Shown: positions 25,094 through 34,073 of the stretch, one piece after another
Numbering within the stretch: position 1 is the first letter of the stretch
Layout: each line of letters starts with the position of its first letter
Assembly (NCBI RefSeq): GCF_900108335.1
Contig: NZ_FNVT01000021.1
Location: 1-64,000, forward strand
Source: Nonomuraea solani
Lineage (GTDB): Bacteria > Actinomycetota > Actinomycetes > Streptosporangiales > Streptosporangiaceae
DNA length: 64,000 nucleotides
Reading direction: 5' to 3'
Position numbers and translations under genes: made by a program
The notes under the pieces: generated by a model
Seen by the model: only the letters and a program-made list of their open reading frames with translations
Databases searched by the model: none
What the model was told of the DNA's origin: nothing

Positions 25094-27581
25094 CCAGGGT
25101 GGCGGTGAAAGTACGGCCGTGCGCGTGCCGGGTGGTGGCCTCGATCAGGGTTCCGCCCGACACGCGCCGCACCTTCACCCTCTCGTCGGCGGTGGCGAGC
25201 TTGAGCGGCGGGCCGAGCACCACGACGCTGACGCGGTCGCGCTTCATCGTCGGGTCGGACAGGGCGACGACCGTACGCTTGCCCGACTGGACGATGACCG
25301 AGGCGGGGCCGTCGATGAGCAGGTTCCCGGCGTGCCGCGGGCCGTCGGTGAACACGTTGGCGGCGACGATGCCGAGGGCCTTGTGCCTGATCGCCTGCAC
25401 GTGCCGGCTGTTGGCCAGCACGGTCAGCGGGCCGTTCGCGTAGTCGCGCAGGCGGGCGTCGGTCGCGTTCGGCACCAGGGCGTAGGCCAAGGCGGCGTCG
25501 CCGGTGGCGGGGTGCGCGATCGAGGCGGTGAACACGTTCTTGGTGACGCTGGTGTCGGGGTTGCCGGTACGGATGACCCGGCGGCTCTTGGTCACCGTCT
25601 CCAGGACGGCCGTGACGGGCTGCCTGCTAAGGAAGGCGTACCCGATCGCGGTGCGTCGGGTGCCGTTGGCGTACCGCAGCCAGCGCGGCGGCGTCGTGTC
25701 GCCCGCCTGCCAGGACCCGCCGGTCCAGGTCTCGCCGGTGAGCGTGACCGCGTCGGCGGGGGCGGCGATGCGGCTGTCCACGGTGGTCACCGCGGCCCGG
25801 CCGCCCTGGCCGGAGACGCCCGCGGCCAGCACCACGATCTCGTCGTCGAGCATGAACCAGGACTTGGTCGCGCGGGCGTTGCGGTAGGCGACGAAGTCGT
25901 CGGGCAGGGTGCCCGCCTGCTTGGCGGCGTAGGCGGCGTCGTCTGACTGGACCATGCCGGTGGCGCCGTACGTGCCGAGGGTCGCGCCGCCGGAGAAGGC
26001 GTTCTGGGCGCGCGGGAAGTACACGTAGGTGTTCTGGGACGCCGAGGAGGAGGTGAAGTTGAGCGGGTGCCCCGGGTTCTCGTACCAGAGGCGGCCGTAC
26101 AACTCGGGGATCGTGCGCCGCTCCTCCACCGGCGCGGTGATCCCGGCCAGCCGGTACGGCGAGACGGTCGTGTAGTAGTCGACCCCGAACACCTCGCGCT
26201 GATCCTCGCCCGCCAGGTAGAGGTAGTACGCCCCGTCGCCCTGGAACCAGGGCATGAGGTTCTCGCCGCTCATGTACTCGTATTTGCTGATCCGGTCGGA
26301 ACTACGCGCCAGCGCGAAGGCGTACCCGGGCCGCCGGTGCACGGTCCGGTCCATGGCATTGAACGCCACACTGCGCGCGGGCGCGTTCAGGTCCGCGCCC
26401 GTGATGGCGGAGTCGGTGCGAATGGCGGTGTACCGGGCGATACTGACCGGCGAGACGAAGGCGGCCGTGTCGGCGGCCGGCAGGAACTTGACGTACTTCT
26501 TCAGCGCCTGCGCCTCGGCACCCCCGACGTGGTCGGCCAGGTCGGCGATGGCCTCCACGATCACGCCGACGTCGGAGTAGCCCGTGTTGGTACGCGAGAC
26601 CGCCCGCCCCTTGACGATCTCCATCATCCAGCCCTCGAAGATCAGCGGGGCGAAGCCGTCGGCGATCCACCGGTAGACGACCCCGGCCAGCCCTTCGGTG
26701 GTCCCGGCGCCCTCCAGCGTCTTGAGGGTCTGCACGACGCGCGTCAGCAGGGCGCGCCCGTACGAGCCGGTGTAGGCCACCGAGTGGTGCTGGATGAAGG
26801 AGCCGTCGGGGTAGTAGCCGTCGGTGTTGCCATGCTGCAGGTTGTACGGATCGATCGTGGCGAACACGGTGGCCTGGTCGGCGATGGCCTTGGCGATGCG
26901 CGCCTCGTCGCCGGTGAGCGCGCCCTGCAGGATCCGGTTGCCGGTGATGTCGGCCAGGTTCGCCCCGGTGTGGAAGCGCGAGTCGAGATCGACGTCGCCG
27001 TTCTTGCCGTTGCGCAGGTACGCGTCCATCGAGGCGACGTAGGTGGCCGTCAGCTCGGGCCGCTCCTGTTTCACCCGGTCGGCCAGCAGCGCCAGCGTCC
27101 TGCTGACGTGGGCGGGGATGGCGATCTCCCAGTTGTGCCAGTTGCCGTAGTAGCCCTTGGCCTGGTCGCCGAAGTAGCGCTCGTGCAGCCAGGCCAGGCC
27201 GTCGATGACCCGACGCTGGGCGGCGGCGTCGCCTTCGAGCCCGCCGCCAGGGGTGCGGGTCGCGAGCGCGATCTCGTACAGGTACTGATAGGCCAGCCGC
27301 AGATTGACGTCGTCGGTGCCGAGCCGCAGCCCGGCGAACAACTCGCCCTCGGCCGCCTGGTCCATGGCGGTCAGCCGCTGCCTGGCGGTATTGAGCATCG
27401 CCGCGACCTTGGCGGCGACCTCGGGACGGGCGTTGACCTCGGGGGTTCCCGCGAAGATCGCCACGGTGTTGGCGATCAGCCGCGCGTGATCGGTCACCGC
27501 GGCCCGCGCGGGAGCTGCCGCGGCGAGCAGCCCGGCGGCGGGAATCAGGGCGAGAACTTGGCGGCGAGACACATGCGGCAC
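25083..27581 (-). CDS. Secreted polysaccharide lyase family 8 (hyaluronate/chondroitin/xanthan lyase type)
   Basis: An 832-residue exported enzyme. The N-terminus is a Tat-like signal (VSRRQVLALIPAAGLLAAAAPARA). The alpha/alpha-toroid domain has NWHNWEIAIP (catalytic Asn region) and DGSFIQHHSVAYTGSYG with the catalytic His/Tyr pair; the C-terminal half is the beta-sandwich typical of PL8. It beta-eliminates uronic-acid polysaccharides; which one cannot be told. The GTG start 27581 is preferred because GGAG lies 6-7 nt upstream and it starts just before the twin-arginine signal. Last residues overlap the GH19 remnant convergently. Confidence 0.93.
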   Translation of the reverse strand: MPHVSRRQVLALIPAAGLLAAAAPARAAVTDHARLIANTVAIFAGTPEVNARPEVAAKVAAMLNTARQRLTAMDQAAEGELFAGLRLGTDDVNLRLAYQYLYEIALATRTPGGGLEGDAAAQRRVIDGLAWLHERYFGDQAKGYYGNWHNWEIAIPAHVSRTLALLADRVKQERPELTATYVASMDAYLRNGKNGDVDLDSRFHTGANLADITGNRILQGALTGDEARIAKAIADQATVFATIDPYNLQHGNTDGYYPDGSFIQHHSVAYTGSYGRALLTRVVQTLKTLEGAGTTEGLAGVVYRWIADGFAPLIFEGWMMEIVKGRAVSRTNTGYSDVGVIVEAIADLADHVGGAEAQALKKYVKFLPAADTAAFVSPVSIARYTAIRTDSAITGADLNAPARSVAFNAMDRTVHRRPGYAFALARSSDRISKYEYMSGENLMPWFQGDGAYYLYLAGEDQREVFGVDYYTTVSPYRLAGITAPVEERRTIPELYGRLWYENPGHPLNFTSSSASQNTYVYFPRAQNAFSGGATLGTYGATGMVQSDDAAYAAKQAGTLPDDFVAYRNARATKSWFMLDDEIVVLAAGVSGQGGRAAVTTVDSRIAAPADAVTLTGETWTGGSWQAGDTTPPRWLRYANGTRRTAIGYAFLSRQPVTAVLETVTKSRRVIRTGNPDTSVTKNVFTASIAHPATGDAALAYALVPNATDARLRDYANGPLTVLANSRHVQAIRHKALGIVAANVFTDGPRHAGNLLIDGPASVIVQSGKRTVVALSDPTMKRDRVSVVVLGPPLKLATADERVKVRRVSGGTLIEATTRHAHGRTFTATLVSR

Positions 27582-27679
27582 GGCGGACTCCAGGCCGTTG
27601 GGGGATATGCCGGGCTCACCATACATGATCCGTTTTCAACCACACGAGCCGAACGTTTTTTCGATTACACTGCCTCATC

Positions 27680-28870
27680 ATGATTCTCACCCTCGAGTCG
27701 GCGCGGCGGCTGGCCGTGACGTCCCAGCACCTGGCCGGACCGCCCGCCGACGGTGGTCTGGAGGGCATGCGGCAGGTGCTGCGCAGGCTACGCTGCCTGC
27801 AGCTCGACCCCGTCAACGCCGTCGCCCGCAGCCACCTGCTGGTGCTCTGGAGCCGGCTCGGCGCCTACGACCCCGCCGACCTGGACGTGCTGCTGTGGCA
27901 GGAGCGGTGGCTGTTCGAATACTGGGCCCATGCCGCCTCCATCGTGCTGTCGGAGGACTACCCGATCCACCAGCTCATGATGCGCCGCTACCCCGGCGAG
28001 CGGTCGGGCTACGGCCGGCTCGTACGCGACTGGCTGGCGGCCAACGACGAGCTGCGCCGGCACGTGCTCGACCGGCTGGCGGAGAAGGGGGCGTTACCGC
28101 CCGGGGCGTTCGAGGACGTGGCGGCGGTGGCGTGGAAGTCGTCCGGGTGGACCAATGGCCGCAATGTCGAGCGGATGCTGGACTTCCTGTGGACGCAGGG
28201 GCAGATCGTGGTGGCGGAGCGGCGCGGCCGCACCCGGCACTGGGACCTGACCACGCGATGGCTGCCCGACTGGGCGCAGGGTGAGCCGCTGTCCGAGGTC
28301 GAGGCGGTGACGCTGGCGACCGAGCACGCGCTGCGGGCGCTCGGCGTGGCGCGGGCGATCGACATCGAACGCCACTTCACCCGCGACCGCTACCCGGGGC
28401 TGACTCAGGTCCTCGAAGAGCTGGAGTCGCGAGGGCGGGTCGTCCCCGCCCAGGTCGAAGGCGGTGACGAGCGGTGGTACATCCACCGGGACGCGCTGGA
28501 GCAGGCGGAGTGGCAGCCGCGCACCACGCTGCTGTCGCCGTTCGACAACCTCATCTGCGACCGGGAGCGCACCCAGCGGCTGTGGGGATTCACGTTCCGT
28601 ACCGAAATGTACGTCCCCAAGCACAAGCGCCAGTACGGCCACTACATCATGCCGATCCTGCACGGCGAGCGGCTGATCGGCCGGATCGTCCCCAAGATCG
28701 ACCGGCGGCGCGGGGTGATGGAGATCGAGGGCGTGTTCCCCGAACTCGACACGGTCGCCGACCCGGACACCGTGCGGGCCGTCCACGACGCCATCACCGA
28801 CCTGGCCGGGTTCGCCGGGGCGCGCGAGGTCGTGTTCGGTGAGCGGGTGGTGGCGACCTGGCTACGGTGA
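27680..28870 (+). CDS. YcaQ-type winged-helix DNA glycosylase (crosslink repair)
   Basis: A 396-residue protein of the HTH_42/AlkZ-YcaQ family, which unhooks interstrand DNA crosslinks or excises bulky alkyl adducts. The catalytic QxD-type motif is in LQLDPVNAVARSH (about 41-53), followed by EYWAHAASIV and the C-terminal LSPFDNLICDRERT and HYIMPILHGERLIGR motifs. The start ATG 27680 is 98 bp from the divergent lyase gene. In antibiotic producers AlkZ paralogs give self-resistance; no biosynthetic cluster is evident here. Confidence 0.92.
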   Translation: MILTLESARRLAVTSQHLAGPPADGGLEGMRQVLRRLRCLQLDPVNAVARSHLLVLWSRLGAYDPADLDVLLWQERWLFEYWAHAASIVLSEDYPIHQLMMRRYPGERSGYGRLVRDWLAANDELRRHVLDRLAEKGALPPGAFEDVAAVAWKSSGWTNGRNVERMLDFLWTQGQIVVAERRGRTRHWDLTTRWLPDWAQGEPLSEVEAVTLATEHALRALGVARAIDIERHFTRDRYPGLTQVLEELESRGRVVPAQVEGGDERWYIHRDALEQAEWQPRTTLLSPFDNLICDRERTQRLWGFTFRTEMYVPKHKRQYGHYIMPILHGERLIGRIVPKIDRRRGVMEIEGVFPELDTVADPDTVRAVHDAITDLAGFAGAREVVFGERVVATWLR

Positions 28871-29560
28871 CGAGGTCTCCAGCAGCGCCGAGCTGAGACC
28901 GTGGACGGCGGTGACGAGGTCGTCGCCCAGCCGGCGCCACGACGTCTCGGCGCCGGAGGGCGGGACCCGGCCGGCGGCCAGGTCGGTTTCGAGCTCGGCG
29001 CTCATGTGGACGATGAGCAGGCGGACCATCGCACCGTGCCTCTCGGCGAGGTCTGAGGCGGGGTCTGAGGCGGGGTCGGAGTCTCGGCGGGACGGGCGTA
29101 GTTGTTGCAGGCGGCGCCACGAGGGGGTGTCCATGGACACCTGCGTGGCGTATTCGCGCAGCGACGGCTCGACGACGGCCTGGGCGAGGAAGCGGCCGTA
29201 CCAGGACGGGGTGCCGAGGTCGATGTGGTGCTCGATGCTCGGCTTGATGACGCAGGTGATCCAGTCGCGGACCGAGACCCCGCCCGAGGTGTCCAGCGCC
29301 TGCACCATCGGCCACCGGTGCCGCTCGATCGCGGTGGCGTGGCGGGTCAGGATCGCCTGGATGAGGTCGTCGCGGCTGCTGAAGTGGTATTGGACGGCGG
29401 ACTTGTTCCGGTGGCCCGCCGCCTCGCGGATCATTCTGATCGAGACGTTCGCGAAGCCGTGCTCGGCATAGAGGCGCTCCGCGGTGTGCATGAGCTTGTC
29501 GCGGGCGCGGAGTGAGCGGGGAGACGGCGTGGCCGCCGCCGTACTGACTTTTGGATCCAT
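28862..29560 (-). CDS. TetR-family transcriptional regulator
   Basis: A 232-residue regulator with N-terminal HTH (DKLMHTAERLYAEHGFANVSIRMI, then GHRNKSAVQYHFSSRDDL) and a divergent ligand domain. A 12-bp tandem repeat (29051-29074) encodes DPASDPASD. It lies 57 bp downstream of the P450 gene on the same strand and may be co-transcribed with and regulate it. Its 3' end overlaps ycaQ-like gene by 9 bp convergently. Confidence 0.9.
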   Translation of the reverse strand: MDPKVSTAAATPSPRSLRARDKLMHTAERLYAEHGFANVSIRMIREAAGHRNKSAVQYHFSSRDDLIQAILTRHATAIERHRWPMVQALDTSGGVSVRDWITCVIKPSIEHHIDLGTPSWYGRFLAQAVVEPSLREYATQVSMDTPSWRRLQQLRPSRRDSDPASDPASDLAERHGAMVRLLIVHMSAELETDLAAGRVPPSGAETSWRRLGDDLVTAVHGLSSALLETSSP

Positions 29561-29617
29561 TGGTTCCTGATCTTGTGGTGCCTTACCGTCTCCCCGTAAT
29601 ACTTCCAGGTCAATGAG

Positions 29618-30853
29618 CTACCAGGTGACCCACACGTCCTGCAGCCCGCCGGACATCATGCCGACGCGCAGCTTGAGGTCGTCCACGGAGTCGCGCAGCC
29701 GCAGCTCGGGCAGTCGCTGGGCCAGGGTGCCCAGGACGATCTGAAGCTCGACCCGGGCCAGGGGCTGGCCCAGACAGTAGTGCGGGCCCGCGCCGAACGT
29801 GAGGTGCTGGGCGCTGTTCTCGCGGCGGGGGTCGAAGCTGTCGGGGTCGGTGAACTTGCCCGGGTCGCGGTTGGCGGTGGCGATGTGCGGGATGAGCGTG
29901 GTGCCGGCCGGGATGGCGACGTCGCTCAGCTCAAGGTCCTCGGTGAGGAAACGCGGCACACCGCCGAGCACCGACAACGTGTTGTCCAGGCGCAGGACCT
30001 CCTCGACGGTGCCCGGGATCAGGTCGGGCTCGTCGATCACGTCCTCGAACCGCTTCCGGTCGGACAGCAGCATCGCCATCATGATGGCGATCATGTTGGA
30101 CGTGGTCTCGTGGCCGGCCAGGAGCAGGCCGCGTACGGTGGCGATGAGCTCGGCCTGGCTGAGCCGGCCGTCCTCGGCGTCGGAGATCTGGGTCAGCTCG
30201 CTGAGCAGGTCGTCGCCCGGGTTCTCGCGGTTGTGGTCCACCAGGTCGGACACGTACGCGTTGAACTCCCGGTACGCCTGATCGACCTCGTCCTGGCTGA
30301 ACCGCGTCAGCGTCAGCATCACGCTGGACCAGTGCGCGAACTTGTCCTGGTCCTCACTCGGCGCGCCGACCAGGGCGCAGATGACGCGTACCGGAAGCTG
30401 CAGGGCGAGCCCGGCCGACAGGTTGCCAGGCGAGCCCTTGGCCAGCATGGCGTCCAGCAGGTCGTCGGTCATCGCCTGGACCCTGGGCCGCCACACCTCC
30501 ATCTTGCGCGCGGTGAACCAGCGGCTGAGCAGGCGCCGCCACCGCATGTGGCCCTGTCCCTCGCCGATGTCCATGGTGCCTTCGCGGCGCCGGCCGAAGA
30601 CGCCGCCGTCCTTCGTGGTGGCCAGCCGCGCGGCGCCTTCCCTGGCGAGGTTGCGGCTGAACCGGGGGTCCGCCATCACCGCGCGCGCGTCGTCGTACTT
30701 GGTCACCAAGGTGGCCACGTCGCCGCTCGGCAGGCGGATGTGCGAGACCGGGCACTGTTCCCGCAGCTCGGCGAGCTGGGGCGGCGGGTCCAGGGCGTTG
30801 GGGCGCTCGAACGGGAAATCGGGGATCGCGTCAGCAGTCAACATGTCCTCCAA
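29618..30853 (-). CDS. Cytochrome P450 monooxygenase
   Basis: A 411-residue soluble P450. Landmarks: I-helix LLAGHETT (about 243), ExxR motif EEVLR, and heme loop FGAGPHYCLGQ with the ligand Cys near residue 360. Length and PRFL(TED) region fit the bacterial CYP105/107-like group that hydroxylates small lipophilic molecules. No ferredoxin or reductase gene adjoins it, so electrons must come from elsewhere. The TetR gene follows it. Confidence 0.94.
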   Translation of the reverse strand: MEDMLTADAIPDFPFERPNALDPPPQLAELREQCPVSHIRLPSGDVATLVTKYDDARAVMADPRFSRNLAREGAARLATTKDGGVFGRRREGTMDIGEGQGHMRWRRLLSRWFTARKMEVWRPRVQAMTDDLLDAMLAKGSPGNLSAGLALQLPVRVICALVGAPSEDQDKFAHWSSVMLTLTRFSQDEVDQAYREFNAYVSDLVDHNRENPGDDLLSELTQISDAEDGRLSQAELIATVRGLLLAGHETTSNMIAIMMAMLLSDRKRFEDVIDEPDLIPGTVEEVLRLDNTLSVLGGVPRFLTEDLELSDVAIPAGTTLIPHIATANRDPGKFTDPDSFDPRRENSAQHLTFGAGPHYCLGQPLARVELQIVLGTLAQRLPELRLRDSVDDLKLRVGMMSGGLQDVWVTW

Positions 30854-30901
30854 CTCGGAGTCAGCCCGGGCGACTACGAATATAAGTTGACCACCTTATT
30901 T

Positions 30902-30915
30902 AAGGCAATCGCCTT
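30902..30915 (-). promoter_or_regulatory. Palindrome upstream of P450 gene
   Basis: AAGGCAATCGCCTT has 5-bp inverted arms around AATC, in the AT-rich leader (TATAAGTTGACC...) about 50 bp before the P450 start. It is a candidate operator for the neighbouring TetR protein. Confidence 0.3.
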
Positions 30916-30925
30916 GATTCACTGC

Positions 30926-31573
30926 TCAGCGGGACCCCGGCAGTTCAGCGATGACGATCTCCCCTGACGACGCGTAGGCGGCGATCTCCGGCGCGATGGC
31001 GCCGTCCGCGATGACCGTGACCTCACCCGTCGTGCCGTTGCGGCCCGTGCTCGCGCTGTCCACGAGCGCGCTCGGCGCGAGCAGCCGGTGCTGCCCGTTT
31101 CCGGCCGGGACGAACACGACCTGCACCCGCCGGCCGGGCGTGACCCCGCTGGGGAACTGGCCGGGCTTCAGCGCCAGGCCGACGCGGGCCTTGCCGGGCA
31201 GGAGCTCCTTGTTCCAGTCTTCCGTCATGGCGGTGGTCACCAGCGTGCCGGGCAGCAGGCTGACGGCGGCCACGCTCTTGGCGACCTGGGCGCGGTCGGC
31301 CCACAGCTCATAGGTGGACCCGTCGGAGACGACGCGGGCCTCGCGGATCGCCCCGGTGCCGAAGGGCTGACCGGCGCCGATCGGCTTGGTGACGAGGATC
31401 GCCGAGACGCGTTCGTCGGCGTTCATCACCAGCATCATGGTGGTCAGCGCGCCACCGAGGATCAGCAGGACCGCGAGGGCGGCGAGGGTGCCGCTGCGCT
31501 CGCGCGGCGCGACCGGCAGTGTCCGCGCGGCCACCGTGGTCAGCGTGCCCGCAGGCCGATCGCCATCCGTCAT
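30926..31573 (-). CDS. SAF-domain membrane protein (CpaB/RcpC-like)
   Basis: A 215-residue protein with a cytoplasmic N-terminus, one TM helix (SGTLAALAVLLILGGAL) and an extracytoplasmic SAF domain (VTKPIGAGQPFGTGAIREARV ... ALKPGQFPSGVTPGRRVQVVFV). SAF proteins near pilus genes act in Flp pilus assembly, but none are nearby, so the role is open. The ATG at 31573 is preferred; an upstream ATG (31624) has a GGAG but the extra codons include rare TTA. Confidence 0.75.
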   Translation of the reverse strand: MTDGDRPAGTLTTVAARTLPVAPRERSGTLAALAVLLILGGALTTMMLVMNADERVSAILVTKPIGAGQPFGTGAIREARVVSDGSTYELWADRAQVAKSVAAVSLLPGTLVTTAMTEDWNKELLPGKARVGLALKPGQFPSGVTPGRRVQVVFVPAGNGQHRLLAPSALVDSASTGRNGTTGEVTVIADGAIAPEIAAYASSGEIVIAELPGSR

Positions 31574-31709
31574 GATCTGAGAGCCTGCCGCATGCCGCGC
31601 GGCGTCGAGCCATAAGCGGCCCATGGGACTCCAGCTATCCGCTTCTGGACGCCCGCGTATGCGGTTGAGCGCGCCGGCCATGGACCGTCTCATCCGGAGG
31701 GATCACGAT

Positions 31710-32156
31710 ATGACCATGATGCTGATACTCGCTCTGGTCACCCTCGTCCTGCACGGCGCCCTCACGGGCCTCTTCTACACCTTCTCCATGTCCGTCATCC
31801 CCGGCCTCAACGCGATCGACCCGGCTCAGGCGGAAACCGCCATGCGGAGCATCAACGTGAAGATCCTCAACCCGTGGCTCTATCTCGCGTTCCTCGGCTC
31901 GCCGGTCGCGGCGCTGGTGACGGGCTTCCTCGCGGGCTCCCCCGCCGCGATCTGGTTCTTCGCCGCCGCCGCCGTCAGCTTCGTCGGCTCGTTCCTTGTC
32001 ACCATGGTGATCAACGTGCCCATGAACAACGCCGTCAACGCCGGGACGATGTCATGGAAGGACTATTCGCCCAGGTGGACCGCCTGGAACACGTTCCGGG
32101 CCGCCGCCTCCGCCGCCGGACTTGTCCTGGTCGGTGTTGGTTTGGTCAATTTGTAG
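31710..32156 (+). CDS. DUF1772 / anthrone-oxygenase-like membrane protein
   Basis: A 148-residue four-helix membrane protein. GLFYTFSMSVIPGL, VTMVINVPMNNAVNAG and W..YSPRWTAWNTFRA are the conserved DUF1772 motifs. Some relatives are anthrone oxygenases in polyketide pathways; most are unassigned. The ATG at 31710 follows GGAGGG with good spacing, so the longer upstream reading is rejected. Confidence 0.85.
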   Translation: MTMMLILALVTLVLHGALTGLFYTFSMSVIPGLNAIDPAQAETAMRSINVKILNPWLYLAFLGSPVAALVTGFLAGSPAAIWFFAAAAVSFVGSFLVTMVINVPMNNAVNAGTMSWKDYSPRWTAWNTFRAAASAAGLVLVGVGLVNL

Positions 32157-32216
32157 AACTTACGCCCGGCTTATTTGCGTGGGAGTCCAATCGAACACAT
32201 CTATGTGGAGGACAAG

Positions 32217-32999
32217 GTGACGCCCACGAATGCCGATCAACCATCCGAGGAAATGTCGTTCGGGCCGGACGAACCGCGCAAGCGCGTCCCACGGCCGCTG
32301 ATCGTCGCCACCGCCGTCGCACTCGTCGCGGCGGGCGGGGTCAGCGTGGCCGCGGCGGCGTCGGGAAGGACACCGACGCCCAGCGAAACGCCCACACCAA
32401 CGGTCACACCCACGGAAGATCCCACCGAAACCCCTACGGAGCCGCCTACCGACACACCCACCCCGACACCGCCTCCCGAACTCGCGCCGATCAACCCGTG
32501 GGGGTTCGTCGGTGCCATGCACGGCGAGTTCATGGTGGCGACCAAGGACGGCTGCGGCACCGTGCCGCTGCTCGCCCAGACCGGGCAGGCGACCGCCGTC
32601 GCGGAGGACTCCATCACCGTACGGAGCCAGGACGGCTTCGAGAAGGTGTACGCGATCAATGACGACACCCGGACGATCGCGGGCCGGCGCGGTAACAGCT
32701 CGGTCCGCCAGGACGACTGGGTGTCCGTGACCGCGACCTCCGACGGGACGGCCCTTACCGTTTACGACCTGTCACGGCCGAGTAAGCGCATCTGGTCGTA
32801 CCAGGGCTGGAAACGGTCCTGGCAATGGTGGGCGGGCCCGCCCTTGTGGCAGACCCCCACCCCGTGTCCTACGCCCACTGTGACACCTACCGTCACACCT
32901 ACTGAGACACCCACTGAGACGCCTACCGTGACGCCTACCGTGACCCCGACGTCGGATCCGACGCCGACGGTCTCGGAGACCACGACTCCCGATCCGTGA
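32217..32999 (+). CDS. Membrane-anchored Thr/Pro-rich protein with DUF5666-like core
   Basis: A 260-residue protein. Short cytoplasmic N-terminus, one TM helix (RPLIVATAVALVAAGGVSVAAAA), a TPT-repeat linker, a small beta-rich domain (QATAVAEDSITVRSQDGFEKVYAINDDTRT), then another Thr/Pro tail (TPTVTPTVTPTETPTETPT). The core pattern of 'vaedsitvrs..g....y.vtddT' resembles small OB-like DUF5666 domains; the match is by eye. GTG 32217 follows GGAGG. Tail repeats reflect near-identical 12-bp DNA units, likely length-variable. Function unknown. Confidence 0.65.
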   Translation: MTPTNADQPSEEMSFGPDEPRKRVPRPLIVATAVALVAAGGVSVAAAASGRTPTPSETPTPTVTPTEDPTETPTEPPTDTPTPTPPPELAPINPWGFVGAMHGEFMVATKDGCGTVPLLAQTGQATAVAEDSITVRSQDGFEKVYAINDDTRTIAGRRGNSSVRQDDWVSVTATSDGTALTVYDLSRPSKRIWSYQGWKRSWQWWAGPPLWQTPTPCPTPTVTPTVTPTETPTETPTVTPTVTPTSDPTPTVSETTTPDP

Positions 33000-33020
33000 G
33001 CGCTCTGTCCCGAGCAGCTC

Positions 33021-33056
33021 TTCTCAGTAGATTTCTCAGTAGATTTCTTAGTAGAT
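33021..33056 (-). repeat. Three 12-bp tandem copies across a stop codon
   Basis: TTCTCAGTAGAT, TTCTCAGTAGAT, TTCTTAGTAGAT (33021-33056). On the coding strand of the adjacent gene this reads ATC TAC stop GAA three times, so the last two codons and stop of the gene are duplicated in frame. Confidence 0.9.
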
Positions 33057-33443
33057 GCGGTACTTGCGGCCGCAGTTGTCGAACTTCCCGGCCCAGCAGG
33101 TGAAGGTGTAGACCTTCTTGATCCCCCGGCCGCTCCAGGCACCGACGACCTTGCCGTCCCAGGACTTGTTGAACTTGTGCCAGCCGCCGTTCTTGTAGTA
33201 CTCGAACCACACCCAGCCCTTCTTGCCACCGACCTTGTCGACGCCGTACCACTTCGTGAAGACCTTGCCGTGGGACTTCCAGGTCTTGCCGTACGTGTAC
33301 GCCTTGTTGTCGCTGGAGAAGAACTTGCCCCACTGCACAGTGGTCGTGGACTGGGTACTGGCCTGAGCCGCAACCGGGTTGAGGGCGAGGCCGGTAACGG
33401 CCGTCGAGCCGACCAGGGCGGCGATCGCGAGAGTCTTACGCAT
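33048..33443 (-). CDS. Small secreted Trp/Lys-rich protein
   Basis: A 131-residue exported protein. Signal peptide about 1-29 (ending VAAQA), then a basic beta-rich domain with repeated aromatic motifs (KTYGKTWKSHGKVFTKWYGV-like pattern, KGWVWFEYYKNGGWHKF) and two cysteines (CWAGKFDNC) that could form a disulfide. No family recognised. The stop codon lies in a triplicated 12-bp unit. Confidence 0.75.
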   Translation of the reverse strand: MRKTLAIAALVGSTAVTGLALNPVAAQASTQSTTTVQWGKFFSSDNKAYTYGKTWKSHGKVFTKWYGVDKVGGKKGWVWFEYYKNGGWHKFNKSWDGKVVGAWSGRGIKKVYTFTCWAGKFDNCGRKYRIY

Positions 33444-33608
33444 TTGGGGTTCCTCCTCATTCGGTGTCGCCGGCCGATCCGGCGATGACCTGAACGTTAC
33501 GGAGAAGCCCGCCGATCAACTGTGGAGGAATCCACACACCAAGCGTGATCAGCGCCACACGTGAATGAAAGGATCGAGGCATTGGCTCGATCTCGAAAGG
33601 CATAAGAG

Positions 33609-34073
33609 ATGGCTCCGAACATCGCGACCGCGCGCCGCGTCGACCTGCCCGAACTGCTCGACTTCCTGCGTCCCCGGCACCACGGCCTGCTCTCCACCAC
33701 CCGCGCGGACGGACGGCCGCAGCTCTCGCCGGTGTCCTGCGGAGTCGACGAGGGCGGCCGGATCGTGGTCTCCACCTATCCCGACCGCGCCAAGGCCCGC
33801 AACGCCCGCCGTGACGACCGCGCGTCGATCTGCGTGCTGTCCGACGACTGGAACGGGCCTTATGTGCAGGTCGACGGGCGTGCGGAGGTGCTCGACATGC
33901 CCGAGGCCGAAGACGCGCTGGTCGAGTATTTCCGATGCATCGCCGGCGAGCACCCCGACTGGGACGAATACCGCGAGGCCATGCGCCGCCAGGACAAGTC
34001 GCTGATCCGGCTGCACATCGACCGCTGGGGCCCGATCGCGACCGGCGGTTTCCCGGCCCGCCTCAGCGGCTGA
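33609..34073 (+). CDS. PPOX-class (probably F420-dependent) oxidoreductase
   Basis: A 154-residue split-barrel flavin/deazaflavin-type protein. HGLLSTTRADGRPQLSPV, then a STYPDRAKARNARRD motif and GPYVQVDGRAEV are typical of actinobacterial pyridoxamine-5'-phosphate-oxidase-like F420 enzymes. Cofactor and substrate are inferred from family only. The 3' end overlaps the convergent TetR gene by 11 bp. Confidence 0.85.
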   Translation: MAPNIATARRVDLPELLDFLRPRHHGLLSTTRADGRPQLSPVSCGVDEGGRIVVSTYPDRAKARNARRDDRASICVLSDDWNGPYVQVDGRAEVLDMPEAEDALVEYFRCIAGEHPDWDEYREAMRRQDKSLIRLHIDRWGPIATGGFPARLSG

